Shown here: positions 10,201 to 18,439 of the stretch, in pieces
Layout: every line of letters begins with the position of its first letter
How positions within the stretch are numbered: position 1 is the first letter of the stretch
Source: Collimonas sp. PA-H2
GTDB lineage: Bacteria; Pseudomonadota; Gammaproteobacteria; Burkholderiales; Burkholderiaceae_D
Assembly: GCF_002564105.1 (NCBI RefSeq)
Contig: NZ_PDBX01000001.1
Location: forward strand, 434,001 to 498,000
Direction: 5' to 3'
Length of the DNA stretch: 64,000 bases
Made by a program: the position numbers and the translations under genes
Notes under the pieces: model-generated
Seen by the model: the letters and a program-made list of their open reading frames with translations, nothing else
What the model was told of the DNA's origin: nothing
Database searches by the model: none

Positions 10201-13200
10201 AACACCGGTCGGCGCACCGCCGGCAAAGGTATAAGCTGTGCCGCCAATCGTCGCACCGGCAGTTGGCACCGCAGCTGCCGCCACCGTGCTGCCCTGGCCC
10301 AGCGCCACGTTGCTGCCGGCCGTGCCAGCTGCAATGCTAGCGCCCTGGCCCAGTATCGTCGCATTGGCGTTGCCGTTGTCGGTGGACTGGTTGCCCAGCA
10401 CTGTCGACGCCGCACCTGTTGCCGTTGCGCCGAAGCCGCCGGCGCTGGCATTGGCGCCGCTCGATACCGGCTGCACTGCGGTTACGCTGTTGTCCGACAC
10501 GAAGGGGCCAGCCTTGCCGCTGGTGACAGCATACAGCTGCGAACCGTTCACGGCATCCGTGCTGGTGGCATTCAAGGCCGCCGGCGCCAGATTCGTGATG
10601 GTCACCGGTGCGCCTGCACCGGCGCCGCCGGTAGCGCCAAGGGTGATCTTGCTGCCGCCGGCTGCATCGTACTTGACTGCGATATTGGCCGTGTTATCGA
10701 TGTTGGTATTCAATGCAGTCAGAGCACCAGCAACCGTCGTCTGAGCAGTTGGTCCCGTCACGGCGCCTGTAGCGCTGACGGTATTGATCGGCTGACTGAA
10801 ACCGCTGATCGTGCCAGTCGCCGGATTGTAAGTCGCGCCGCCGCCCAACGTGCTCGCTGTACTATTCCCGAGATTATCCGTGTGTGCTTGCACCGTGCTG
10901 ATGCCAGTAGACAGCGAAACGACCGAGGTGGAGGTTGAGGTCGACAGCGATGCCACGTTGCTGTTGGTTGTGCTCAGACCGGTCGAGGTCGACGTCGACA
11001 AAGATGCGACACTACTGTTAGTCGTGCTCAAGCCTGTCGATGTTGATGTCGACAGCGACGCCACGCTACTGTTAGTTGTGCTCAGACCGGTTGAAGTCGA
11101 TGTCGACAAAGATGCGACACTACTGTTAGTCGTGCTCAAGCCTGTCGATGTTGATGTCGACAACGACGCCACGCTACTGTTAGTTGTGCTCAGACCGGTT
11201 GAGGTCGAGGTCGACAAAGATGCAACACTGCTGTTAGTCGTGCTCAAGCCCGTCGATGTTGATGTCGACAGCGAAGCCACACTGCTATTTGTCGTGCTCA
11301 AACCGGTCGAGGTCGAGGTCGACAGCGATGCCACGTTGCTGTTGGTCGTGCTCAGACCGGTTGAAGTCGAGGTCGACAAAGATGCGACACTACTGTTAGT
11401 CGTGCTCAGGCCTGTCGATGTTGACGTCGACAAGCTGCTGATATTGGAACCTACAGTGCTCGCGACGGTGTACAGCTGACTGCCATTGATAGCATCCGTG
11501 CTGCTGGCGCCAATCAGTCCTGCAGCGACATTCTGTATCCGGCGCTCAGAACCCGGCGCGCCGACGCTGACCACGCCTGCGCTCGAACTTGCGCCGGCGA
11601 ACGGGCCAAAGGTAGTACTGCCTATCGTGGCATTGGCTACGCTGCCAGTGCCACCGGTAGCTGCCGATGCAGTACTCGTCGTGGTTGCCGATTGACCTAA
11701 TGCTATGGAACCGGCAACGCTAGCGTTGGCCCCGGCGCCAATGGCGATCGAATTGCCGCCAGTCGCACTGGCAGCGTTGCCCAAGGCAATATCGTTCGCC
11801 GTCGTCGGTGTGCCGCTGACGCCGGCCACCGCATTCAAGCCCTGTGCAATCGAGTCGTTGCCGAAAGCATTGGCTACAGGTCCAACCGCAATCGCATCGG
11901 TGCCGGTTGGCGAACTGTCCGCCAGAACCGAGTTGGTGTGGAAGTATTTGATGCCGGCACCGTTATTGATGTTGTTGATCAGGCTGTTTGTCGCAAACAG
12001 CTGTGAACCGTTCACCGCATCCGTGCTGGTCGCGTTCAACGCCGCCGGCGCCAGGTTGGTGATCGTCACCGGCGCACCTGCACCGGTGCCACCAGTGGCG
12101 CCCAGGGTGATCTTATTGCCGCCTGCCGCATCGTACTTGACAGCGATATTGGCGGTGTTATCGATATTCGTATTCAGCGCCGTCAAGGCTCCTGCAACCG
12201 TGGTCTGCGCCGTCGGTCCCGTCACAGCCCCGGTGGCGCTCACGGTGTTGATCGGCTGGCTGAAACCGCTGATCGTGCCGGTCGCAGGATTGTAAGTCGC
12301 ACCGCCGCCCAGCGTGCTGGCTGTGCTATTTCCGAGATTATCCGTATGTGCTTGCACCGTACTGATGCCAGTGGACAGCGAAACGATCGAAGTGGAGGTT
12401 GATGTTGACAACGATGTCACATTGCTGTTGGTAGTGCTCAGACCGGTCGAGGTGGACGTCGACAGCGACGCCACGTTGCTATTGGTCGTACTCAGGCCGG
12501 TCGAGGTCGAGGTCGACAGCGATGCCACGTTGCTGTTGGTCGTGCTCAGACCGGTTGAAGTCGAGGTCGACAAAGATGCGACACTACTGTTAGTCGTGCT
12601 CAGGCCTGTCGATGTTGACGTCGACAAGCTGCTGATATTGGAACCTACAGTGCTCGCGACGGTGTACAGCTGACTGCCATTGATAGCATCCGTGCTGCTG
12701 GCGCCAATCAGTCCTGCAGCGACATTCTGTATCCGGCGCTCAGAACCCGGCGCGCCGACGCTGACCACGCCTGCGCTCGAACTGGCGCCGGCGAACGGGC
12801 CAAAGGTAGTACTGCCTATCGTGGCATTGGCTACGCTGCCAGTGCCACCGGTAGCTGCCGATGCCGTACTCGTCGTAGTTGCCGATTGACCTAATGCTAT
12901 GGAACCGGCAACGCTAGCGTTGGCCCCGGCGCCAATGGCGATCGAATTGCCGCCAGTCGCGCTGGCAGCGTTGCCCAAGGCAATATCGTTCGCCGTCGCC
13001 GGCGTGCCGCTGACGCCAGCCACTGCATTCAGGCCCTGTGCAATCGAGTCGTTGCCGAAAGCATTGGCTACAGGTCCAACCGCAATCGCATCGGTGCCGG
13101 TTGGCGAACTATCGGCCAGAACGGAGTTGGTGTGGAAGTATTTGATACCCGCACCGTTGTTGATGTTGTTGATCAGGCTATTTGTCGCAAACAGCTGCGA

Positions 13201-15354
13201 ACCGTTTACCGCATCGGTGCTGGTTGCATTCAACGCCGCCGGCGCCAGGTTGGTGATCGTTACCGGCGCACCCGCACCGGCGCCTCCAGTCGCACCCAGA
13301 GTGATCTTAGTGCCGCCAGCCGCATCGTACTTGACTGCGATATTGGCGGTGTTATCGACATTCGTGTTAAGGGCTGTTAAGGCAGCGGCGACCGTCGTCT
13401 GCGCCGTCGGACCGGTCACAGCTCCAGTGGCGCTCACGGTGTTGATGGGCTGACTGAAGCCGGTGATATTGCCGGTCGCCGGACTATAAGTCGCGCCACC
13501 GCCCAGCGTGCTCGCTGTGGTAGTTCCCAGATTGTTGACGCCGGTAACGACCGAATTCAGCTGCGAACCGTTGATAGCATCGGTGCTGGCCGCCGATATG
13601 ACGCCAGCTGCTACGTTCTGGATCTGACGCTCAGTACCCGCAGCGCCGACCGACACCACGCCGTTGGTCGAAGCCGCCGCTTCCACGCCGGCGGCAGTGC
13701 CGCCGAATTGTGCTGTAGTGCCTGTGTGCGGCGCTGCGGTAGTTGAATGCGAACCTAAGGCGACATCATTGGTGTTATTCGCGACAGCAGTGTCGCCCAG
13801 TGCTACACCGCCAGCCGCAGCTGCATTGCTGGCATTGCCGAGCGCCACCGAGCCTTGCCCGATTGCGCTATTGCCGTTACCGATTGCAACCGCGCCATTG
13901 GCCGCAGTAGTGCCGGCAACATTGCCAGCGGCTGTGTTATTCGCACCCATCGTTACAGCGCCGGTACCGTTCGATACGTTTGGATCACCGATCGCAACGG
14001 CACCATTGCCAGTGGCTTTCTGTCCACGTCCGATTGCTACGGCCCCACCAGCAGCTGTACTGGAATTGGCTGTTGTGCCAGATGAGCCTATTGCTACGTT
14101 TTGGCCCGTTGCGCCGCTGACAATCCCGTCGCCTTGCGCAATACCGAATGCGCCATTGACAGTAGCGCCACGTCCGACCGCGATGCCCGAGGTATTAGCT
14201 GCGCCGACCAACGATTGGCCGCCGATGGCGATCGAATTCTGCGCCGCGGCCGCCGCGCCTGCGGTCGCATTCGTGCCGATTGCCGTGGCGCCTATGCCGG
14301 ACGCGATGGTGGCGGCGGTGCCTGTACCGCCCAATGCAGTCGCGTAATTCGCCGTAGCGCTGCTGCCAGTGCCTAAGGCGGTGGAACTTGTTCCTGTCGA
14401 GCTGGCCCCGACGCCGATGACGATGGAGCCCGTTCCGGTGGCGGTCGTACCGTTATTGCCTATCGCGATGGCGTTGGTGGCGGTAGCGGTAGTCTGCCCG
14501 CCGATTGCAGTAGAGTCCTGGCCAGTCGCCCCTGCCGAGGTTCCGATCGCAAGAGAATCGCCACCACCGCTAGGTGACGAAGCAACGGAATTTACGCCGA
14601 TCGCGATGCCAGCACCAAGGGGGAAGGCGCTGACGTTGGCTTGAAATCCAATCGCGATAGCGTTGGCCGATGACGCATTTGCCAAGGCGCCGAGAGCCAC
14701 CGAATTGCCGCCTGAGGCAACCGCCTTCACGCCGAAGGCGGAATCATTGGTACCGCTAGCAATGGCGGCCGACCCGACCGCGGCGGCATTGGCACCCGAC
14801 GCATTCGCAGTGTAGCCGAAGGCGACAGCATTCGGGCCGCTACCAATCGCAGAGGCGCCGACTGCCACCGCATTGCCGCCTGCGGCGTTCGCAAGCTCAC
14901 CAAAGGCGGAGGCATTAACGCCAGCCACGACGGCGCCCCAGCCGACCCCGGTGGCATTGTTGCCGGTAATATTGGTCTGCCTACCAAGGGCGGTTGAATT
15001 CGTTCCGGTCGCGATTGAGCCGTCCCCAATGGCAATACTGATGTTTCTCGCTGTAGCGCCGCTGCCGCCGCCGATTGCAATGGAAAAGCTATCCGCAGTT
15101 GCTGGAGCGGAGCCGCCCGAACCCAGCGCCGATGAGCCGTTGATCTGGTCAATTTGAATCGCAGTCCCGGCAAAAGCGGCTGTTGCTCCTCCCCCGAAGG
15201 CGAGCAATGCGGCAGCCATGGCAATCACCGCCTTCTGCGGCTTGCCTGTGGCGATGGATGAGCGATTCGACTTGCTCTTGTTATTGGTTATTTCCGACAC
15301 AACAACCGAGGTGCCAAGTGCTTGACTATAGACTGTGCGATAAATCTTATTCAT
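4201..15354 (-). CDS. Giant trimeric autotransporter adhesin
   Basis: A 3717-residue type Vc secreted adhesin. Residues 1-62 are an extended signal peptide of the ESPR type (MNKIYRTVYSQALG, cleavage near AAFA). Head regions follow, built from YadA/Hep_Hag repeats (many copies of (A/S)xAIGxxA). Seventeen neck motifs carry NGSQL, and KYFH-containing connectors recur about eight times. Three Ser/Thr-rich stalk blocks carry an 18-residue repeat. The last 75 or so residues form the YadA-like beta-barrel anchor, ending in an aromatic residue (GFQW). It trimerises in the outer membrane and should mediate adhesion or autoaggregation. The start at 15354 has GGGGAG upstream and begins the ESPR; the frame extends 16 codons further with no support. 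Large internal duplications of about 1.5 kb suggest expansion by recombination. It is followed by tpgA and a DUF4019 gene. Confidence 0.95.
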   Translation of the reverse strand: MNKIYRTVYSQALGTSVVVSEITNNKSKSNRSSIATGKPQKAVIAMAAALLAFGGGATAAFAGTAIQIDQINGSSALGSGGSAPATADSFSIAIGGGSGATARNISIAIGDGSIATGTNSTALGRQTNITGNNATGVGWGAVVAGVNASAFGELANAAGGNAVAVGASAIGSGPNAVAFGYTANASGANAAAVGSAAIASGTNDSAFGVKAVASGGNSVALGALANASSANAIAIGFQANVSAFPLGAGIAIGVNSVASSPSGGGDSLAIGTSAGATGQDSTAIGGQTTATATNAIAIGNNGTTATGTGSIVIGVGASSTGTSSTALGTGSSATANYATALGGTGTAATIASGIGATAIGTNATAGAAAAAQNSIAIGGQSLVGAANTSGIAVGRGATVNGAFGIAQGDGIVSGATGQNVAIGSSGTTANSSTAAGGAVAIGRGQKATGNGAVAIGDPNVSNGTGAVTMGANNTAAGNVAGTTAANGAVAIGNGNSAIGQGSVALGNASNAAAAGGVALGDTAVANNTNDVALGSHSTTAAPHTGTTAQFGGTAAGVEAAASTNGVVSVGAAGTERQIQNVAAGVISAASTDAINGSQLNSVVTGVNNLGTTTASTLGGGATYSPATGNITGFSQPINTVSATGAVTGPTAQTTVAAALTALNTNVDNTANIAVKYDAAGGTKITLGATGGAGAGAPVTITNLAPAALNATSTDAVNGSQLFATNSLINNINNGAGIKYFHTNSVLADSSPTGTDAIAVGPVANAFGNDSIAQGLNAVAGVSGTPATANDIALGNAASATGGNSIAIGAGANASVAGSIALGQSATTTSTASAATGGTGSVANATIGSTTFGPFAGASSSAGVVSVGAPGSERRIQNVAAGLIGASSTDAINGSQLYTVASTVGSNISSLSTSTSTGLSTTNSSVASLSTSTSTGLSTTNSNVASLSTSTSTGLSTTNSNVASLSTSTSTGLSTTNSNVTSLSTSTSTSIVSLSTGISTVQAHTDNLGNSTASTLGGGATYNPATGTISGFSQPINTVSATGAVTGPTAQTTVAGALTALNTNIDNTANIAVKYDAAGGNKITLGATGGTGAGAPVTITNLAPAALNATSTDAVNGSQLFATNSLINNINNGAGIKYFHTNSVLADSSPTGTDAIAVGPVANAFGNDSIAQGLNAVAGVSGTPTTANDIALGNAASATGGNSIAIGAGANASVAGSIALGQSATTTSTASAATGGTGSVANATIGSTTFGPFAGASSSAGVVSVGAPGSERRIQNVAAGLIGASSTDAINGSQLYTVASTVGSNISSLSTSTSTGLSTTNSSVASLSTSTSTGLSTTNSNVASLSTSTSTGLSTTNSSVASLSTSTSTGLSTTNSSVASLSTSTSTGLSTTNSSVASLSTSTSTGLSTTNSSVASLSTSTSTGLSTTNSSVASLSTSTSTGLSTTNSSVASLSTSTSTGLSTTNSNVASLSTSTSTSVVSLSTGISTVQAHTDNLGNSTASTLGGGATYNPATGTISGFSQPINTVSATGAVTGPTAQTTVAGALTALNTNIDNTANIAVKYDAAGGSKITLGATGGAGAGAPVTITNLAPAALNATSTDAVNGSQLYAVTSGKAGPFVSDNSVTAVQPVSSGANASAGGFGATATGAASTVLGNQSTDNGNANATILGQGASIAAGTAGSNVALGQGSTVAAAAVPTAGATIGGTAYTFAGGAPTGVVSVGSAGSARQITNVAAGQLSGTSTDAVNGSQLFATNTAINTINNGGGIKYFHTNSVLADSSPTGTDAIAVGPVANAYGNDSIAQGLNAVAGVSGTPATANDIALGNAASATGGNSIAIGAGANASVAGSIALGQSATTTSTASAATGGTGSVANTTIGSTTFGPFAGASSSAGVVSVGAPGSERRIQNVAAGLIGASSTDAINGSQLYTVASTVGSNISSLSTSTSTGLSTTNSSVASLSTSTSTGLSTTNSNVASLSTSTSTGLSTTNSNVTSLSTSTSTSVVSLSTGISTVQAHTDNLGNSTASTLGGGATYNPATGTISGFSQPINTVSPTGAVTGPTAQTTVAGALTALNTNIDNTANIAVKYDAVGGSKITLGATGGAGAGAPVTITNLAPAALNATSTDAVNGSQLYAVTSGKAGPFVSDNSVTAVQPVSSGANASAGGFGATATGAASTVLGNQSTDNGNANATVVGQGASIAAGTAGSNVALGQGSTVAAAAVPTAGATIGGTAYTFAGGAPTGVVSVGSAGSARQVTNVAAGQLSAASTDAVNGSQLFATDTAINTINNGGGIKYFHANSTLADSTATGTDSVAVGPAAVATGAGSFAAGNGATANNANDVALGAGSSTAAAVGTASTVINGATFNFAGATPASTVSVGSVGNERTITNVAAGRLSGTSTDAVNGSQLFATDTAVTNLGNTVNNINNGGGIKYFHANSVLADSTATGTNSVAVGPAAVATGAGSFAAGNGATANNANDVALGAGSSTAAAVGTASTVINGATFNFAGATPASTVSVGSVGNERTITNVAAGRLSTTSTDAVNGSQLNATNTAVTGIGNTINNINNGGGIKYFHTNSVLADSVPTGTDSVAVGPAAVATGAGSFAAGNGATANNANDVALGAGSSTAAAVGTASTVINGATFNFAGATPASTVSVGSVGNERTITNVAAGRLSGTSTDAVNGSQLFATDTAVTNLGTTVNTINNGGGIKYFHANSTLADSTATGTDSVAVGPAAVATGAGSFAAGNGATANNANDVALGAGSSTAAAVGTPSAVINGTTYNFAGAAPASTVSVGSVGNERTITNVAAGRLSTTSTDAVNGSQLNATNTAVTGIGNTLNNINNGGGIKYFHTNSTLADSNAAGTDSIAVGPVANAYGNDSIAQGLNAVAGVNGTPATANDIALGNGAQATGGNSIAQGTGAIANSAGAIAIGQTATATGGKAVSIGVGNTASGDGAVAIGDPNNATGTGAVAMGANNTSNGQGAVALGNANTATGQGSLALGNASQANNAGSIALGDTATVSAAATQGIAIGSGASSNNAGAVALGAGSTTAAAIATTGATINGTAYNFAGTAPASTVSVGAVGAERTISNVAAGQVSATSTDAMNGSQLFATNTAINTLGTTVTNITNGKAGPFVSDNSVTAVQPVSSGANASAGGFGATASGAASTVLGNQATDNGNADATVLGQGASIAAGTSGSNVALGQGSTVTTAAVATTGATIGGTAYTFAGAAPAGVVSVGSVGAERQITNVAAGQLSATSTDAVNGSQLYATNQQVSVNTTNIAGNTTAINNLTAGKTGPFVSDSSVTATQPVSSGANASAGGFGAVASGTNSTALGNGAQATVANSTAVGQGAMASTANSVALGNSSTTGAAVATAGTTINGTSYTFAGAAPVGVVSVGSAGSERQVTNVAAGQLTASSTDAVNGSQLFATNTAISNLTSVVALGQTKYYSVNSTGGSNEHNEGATGLDAIASGKNAAATSMNAVAIGAGASATASGGVALGGGSTADRAGMNGGKEQFSNTAVASTQGAVSVGSAGNERQITNVAGGTQATDAVNVRQLQAVQSGGVRYDTNPDGTTNYSSVTMGNGSSAGPVTIHNVATGTAPTDAVNVQQFNTGLGAAVQQANQYTDSRVQSLQNSVDSNRHDADGGSAAAMAVGGLPQPSTPGKSMVAIAGSTFQGQTGLALGISTISENGRWVYKAAATSSSRGQTGGVVSAGFQW
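9379..9540 (-). repeat. Stalk repeat block, 3 x 54 bp
   Basis: Three tandem copies of a 54-bp unit encoding the 18-residue stalk repeat SLSTSTSTGLSTTNSSVA, with S/N and A/T variants at the end. The block is bounded by the conserved SNISS and SVVSLSTG sequences that also bound the two larger blocks. Confidence 0.9.
10951..11436 (-). repeat. Stalk repeat block, 9 x 54 bp
   Basis: Nine tandem copies of the same 54-bp unit. Adjacent copies are nearly identical at the DNA level, including third positions, which points to recent expansion by slippage or unequal recombination. Confidence 0.9.
12415..12630 (-). repeat. Stalk repeat block, 4 x 54 bp
   Basis: Four tandem copies of the 54-bp stalk unit, inside a larger segment that is repeated almost word for word around the 9-copy block. 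Confidence 0.9.
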
Positions 15355-15456
15355 GATTGGCTCCCCGCCAAATTTGGTAAAAATGCAACTTTTAAAAATC
15401 AATCAGCTTGATCGCAGTAGCGCAAAAAAGCTAAAGAGAGAACGGATGCGGATAAT

Positions 15457-15969
15457 TTATTTTTTTTCTGCTGCCGCAATCAAGCCGGACTGATATCCGA
15501 CAGGGGTCCAGTGTTCGCTCGACCAGACCAGCGATACCTTTTCCCAAGTTGGCACATTGGAATACCTGGATAGAAAAGTGACGCTGGCGAATTCGCCTCG
15601 AGGCAAACTGGGGTTGTCGATCTGATGCTCCATCGCCTGCCACGTGCGCAGCTCGGGTGGGGGGCCTAACTGGCTGCGCATATTCCCGACATATTTGATC
15701 CAAGCCGTCTGTTCCGACTTGCTTTTCATCAGGGGGTCACTTTGTTCCCACATCTTGTCAATCTGCCCGGTGTCGGCTAATTTCAGCCACTGCAGAGCGG
15801 CATCAATAGCCGCATCGGCGGATGGCGACTGCGCCGCAGCGTACGTTGCGATCGCCATGCTTAGAAACATCAAGGCCAGTTTGGCAAAAATAGATGCTTT
15901 GCCGAAACAGCACGCCATCTGGCGTAGCAAGCCTGATTTGAGGCTTGTTATTTGCAGTGCTCTTGCCAT
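15457..15969 (-). CDS. DUF4019 exported protein (copy B)
   Basis: A 170-residue protein with a long basic N-terminal region and then a hydrophobic signal segment ending near TYAAA. The mature part has the DUF4019 landmarks WLKLADTGQIDKMWEQSD, LPRGEF and HWTPVGY. The ATG at 15969 has GGAGAAG ideally placed; an upstream ATG at 16005 lacks one. It lies about 100 bases upstream of the adhesin on the same strand and may share its transcript. It is a paralogue of the gene at 2769-3251, so the adhesin is bracketed by two DUF4019 genes. Confidence 0.7.
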   Translation of the reverse strand: MARALQITSLKSGLLRQMACCFGKASIFAKLALMFLSMAIATYAAAQSPSADAAIDAALQWLKLADTGQIDKMWEQSDPLMKSKSEQTAWIKYVGNMRSQLGPPPELRTWQAMEHQIDNPSLPRGEFASVTFLSRYSNVPTWEKVSLVWSSEHWTPVGYQSGLIAAAEKK

Positions 15970-16575
15970 TGTCTTCTCCGTATTCCTACGCTTCAATGCA
16001 CTCAAGAAACGTTTTTTTATACTTTTATCTCGGTCACCTTGATATATGCGCCTTCAATCGCTCTCAAACTGAGTAAAAAGTAGTACGCGTATTTTTAAAG
16101 TAATTCTCATTGAATAAAAATTCAACAACCAAATACTGTTTTTAACAGTTGTTCACCGTTAAATTTCTATAAGGAAATTTTCCGATGAGTGATGCAATAT
16201 GAATGCATTAAAACTTCCCAACTCAGCGCACAACGGCTGCAATATGCGCGCGCCAGTTTTATTGCTAAAAATTTTGAGCACCTCAAATGATTCGGATAAT
16301 CGGACCATATGGATACTTGCTACGACCGGACTTCCCTCTTGTTCATGGCATTGCAGACGAATACAGAAACATATTTTTCCGGACGCAAAAATCCCCATTC
16401 GCAAAATGTCTGCTCCAGACAGATGGCGTCATTAATCTGAAATCGAGTTTCCCGCTTGTTTGCTTAATCGCTCGTGGTCAGAGTGGAATTTCGCTTCGCT
16501 TTCGTCTCACCTTGTTTTAAGGTAACATTTACTGACAATCGAAATCAATAAACAACCTACCCAGATCCAGGTCGG
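15970..16575. other. AT-rich intergenic stretch, no gene seen
   Basis: About 600 bases between copy B of DUF4019 and the DUF4096 gene. It is clearly richer in A and T than its surroundings. Short open frames exist on both strands but none has a convincing ribosome binding site or recognisable motif. It probably holds the promoter of the adhesin operon and possibly debris from a mobile element. Confidence 0.5.
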
Positions 16576-16983
16576 TTAAATGTCTTTGGCTATGCCGACT
16601 CCCCCCATGTAACGCTTCCTGTAGCTTTTCCTGACCCGTCGCTGCTCCCTACGCTGCGTGTATAAATCGGCGTAATCGGCAATCTCTGTCAGCATGCGCA
16701 ACAGGTCCGGATCCTGGATTCTGCTTTGGGCCAGGAAGCGCCAGAAATTACTCTCAGTCCAGCGCCGGAACCGCATGTAGGTCGCGTTCCATTGACCAAA
16801 CTCAGAAGGTATGCGATGCCATAACCCTTTATTCGCCACTATCCACAAGACGGCTTCCATGAACAGTCGATTATTCCTGCCGTGCATGCCGGGGTCGCTA
16901 GCCTTCCCGATCATCAACGGCTCAAGCTGCAGCCATTGATCGTCGCGCAGTTTCATCTCGTATATATGTATCTCATCCATCAA
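16576..16983 (-). CDS. Solo DUF4096 protein (IS5-type transposase N-terminal domain only)
   Basis: A 135-residue protein whose residues 10-85 match the DUF4096 domain found at the N-terminus of IS5-group transposases: LRDDQWLQLEPLM, HGRNNRLFMEAVLWI, GLWHRIPSEFGQWNATYMRFRRW. The DDE catalytic domain is absent, and no second overlapping frame supplies it downstream. The C-terminus is instead a basic tail (RREQRRVRKSYRKRY). I saw no inverted repeats flanking it. It may be an insertion-sequence remnant or a domesticated DNA-binding protein. It sits between the lipoprotein TpgA homologue and DUF4019 copy B. Confidence 0.6.
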   Translation of the reverse strand: MMDEIHIYEMKLRDDQWLQLEPLMIGKASDPGMHGRNNRLFMEAVLWIVANKGLWHRIPSEFGQWNATYMRFRRWTESNFWRFLAQSRIQDPDLLRMLTEIADYADLYTQRREQRRVRKSYRKRYMGGVGIAKDI

Positions 16984-17106
16984 AAATCTCTACTGAAAAT
17001 TTATTCCTGCAATAAAATACCGACGGCCTGGCGGCACATGCCTTGCGTTATCTCGCTCTCCAGCAAAACAGCCAGCCGATACAAATACTTCAAATACGCT
17101 TGCACT

Positions 17107-17982
17107 TCATTCTTCCCCAACCACTTCAATTTCAATACGGCGGTTGGAACGCAGGCAATCCTGCAATACCGCCGTCTTCGCCGTGCCAGGACACTGCGCC
17201 AGCGGCTGCCGGTCGCCCATGCCGGCAACGCGGATGACCTTGGCGTTGATGCCTTGCTGCGCCAGCAATTTGCTTACCGCGTCGGCCCGGGCCAGTGACA
17301 GTGCCATCTTGTCAGCCTCAGCGCCGAGACGGTCGGTATGCCCCGTCACAACCACGTAATAGATGCGCCTGAAATTACGCTTAATGTCGTTTGCCAGGCG
17401 TTCAATTCTCAAGCGGCCTTCCGGCGGCATGTCCTTTAATCCCTTTCCCTCCACGCCGAACAAACTGTCCGCGCTCAAGGTCAGTTTTTGCGGCGTCATT
17501 GCAGCCATTGCCTGGACCGCTTCAACCGGCGGCGGCTCAACTAGCAAGGCGCAATCCGGGTTGCGCCAATAGAGACCGCTGACGCGCACACTGCTATCGA
17601 AACGCACCATGTACTGGCAAACCACATCCTCCGTTTCCTTGCTGCCACGAAGGTGGAACAGATAATTCCATTCGCGGACACCAAATACTCCTTCGCTAAA
17701 ATGCGGTGTACCCAACAGCTGACGTACTTCGTCCTTGTCCATGCCAGTGCGCATCAGACGCAACGCTTCGGTGGTGGGTACCGTACCTTGCCGCAATATG
17801 GAGGAGCCAGGGTTGGGAAAATCTCCATCCTGCGGTGCAGCAAGATTTGCCGGTTCCCGCTGCATTCCCAGCAGGCCTGAGCCGGTACAGCCGCCGAGCA
17901 GGAAAATCCCCATCGTTGCCGTGGACAGCAATAGAGACTTCATCGCCGTCCGCAGGACCGCAGTCCGCGCTTGCTCAACCAT
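17107..17982 (-). CDS. TpgA-like lipoprotein (SmpA/OmlA + OmpA domains)
   Basis: A 291-residue lipoprotein with lipobox LLGGC near residue 32. An SmpA/OmlA-like domain (TGMDKDEVRQLLGTPHF, REWNYLF) follows, and then an OmpA peptidoglycan-binding domain (VTGHTDRLGAEAD, LARADAV, NRRIEIE). It is a paralogue of the gene at 3312-4127 but is membrane-anchored by lipid. ATG 17982 has AGGAG upstream, giving a long n-region before the lipobox; a second ATG at 17943 has no such site. It is divergent from the response regulator gene at 18440 and so may be its target. Confidence 0.75.
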   Translation of the reverse strand: MVEQARTAVLRTAMKSLLLSTATMGIFLLGGCTGSGLLGMQREPANLAAPQDGDFPNPGSSILRQGTVPTTEALRLMRTGMDKDEVRQLLGTPHFSEGVFGVREWNYLFHLRGSKETEDVVCQYMVRFDSSVRVSGLYWRNPDCALLVEPPPVEAVQAMAAMTPQKLTLSADSLFGVEGKGLKDMPPEGRLRIERLANDIKRNFRRIYYVVVTGHTDRLGAEADKMALSLARADAVSKLLAQQGINAKVIRVAGMGDRQPLAQCPGTAKTAVLQDCLRSNRRIEIEVVGEE

Positions 17983-18439
17983 GATTCCATCTCCTGAAAT
18001 TGCCCCACTAGCCCTGACACTTTCAGCCGGACGAAACTGCTAGCCGCCTTGTCTTGAGTTTGTATGGGACGATAATATTTAGAAAAAAATCTATTGTGAT
18101 GATTCTGCGAGAATTCATCAGAATTGCATCCCGTCCAATGATAATATCTTGTTGCACAAAAGAATTAAATAGTGTAACCACTGATTGCCAGCTCCTCCTC
18201 CCCCTGATCGTAGATCCTGACAAATTCTCGCAAGTTGGGCACGAATGCTGTCGTATTTTGTATGATCTTTTACCTGAAGCAAGAATTGACGGATCGAGGC
18301 AGCTATTGCCAGTCCGGCCACTTTCAGTCTGTCCGATAGGCGTGGCCCATGCAAGAATTTGTGAATTTTATGCAGCGTAGCGGACCACGATCGTGGCAGT
18401 CGTCTTTTTCTCTCTATCCACTTAACCGAAACTGCTCCG
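17983..18439. other. Divergent promoter region
   Basis: About 450 bases between the divergent lipoprotein gene and the two-component trio. It is AT-rich in its left half. I could not fix individual promoter boxes by eye and saw no credible gene. Confidence 0.45.

Noticed and set aside
4984..14376. Many long open frames on the plus strand opposite the adhesin gene
   Set aside because: They are shadows of the repetitive, Ala/Gly/Thr-rich adhesin codons and have no families or ribosome binding sites.
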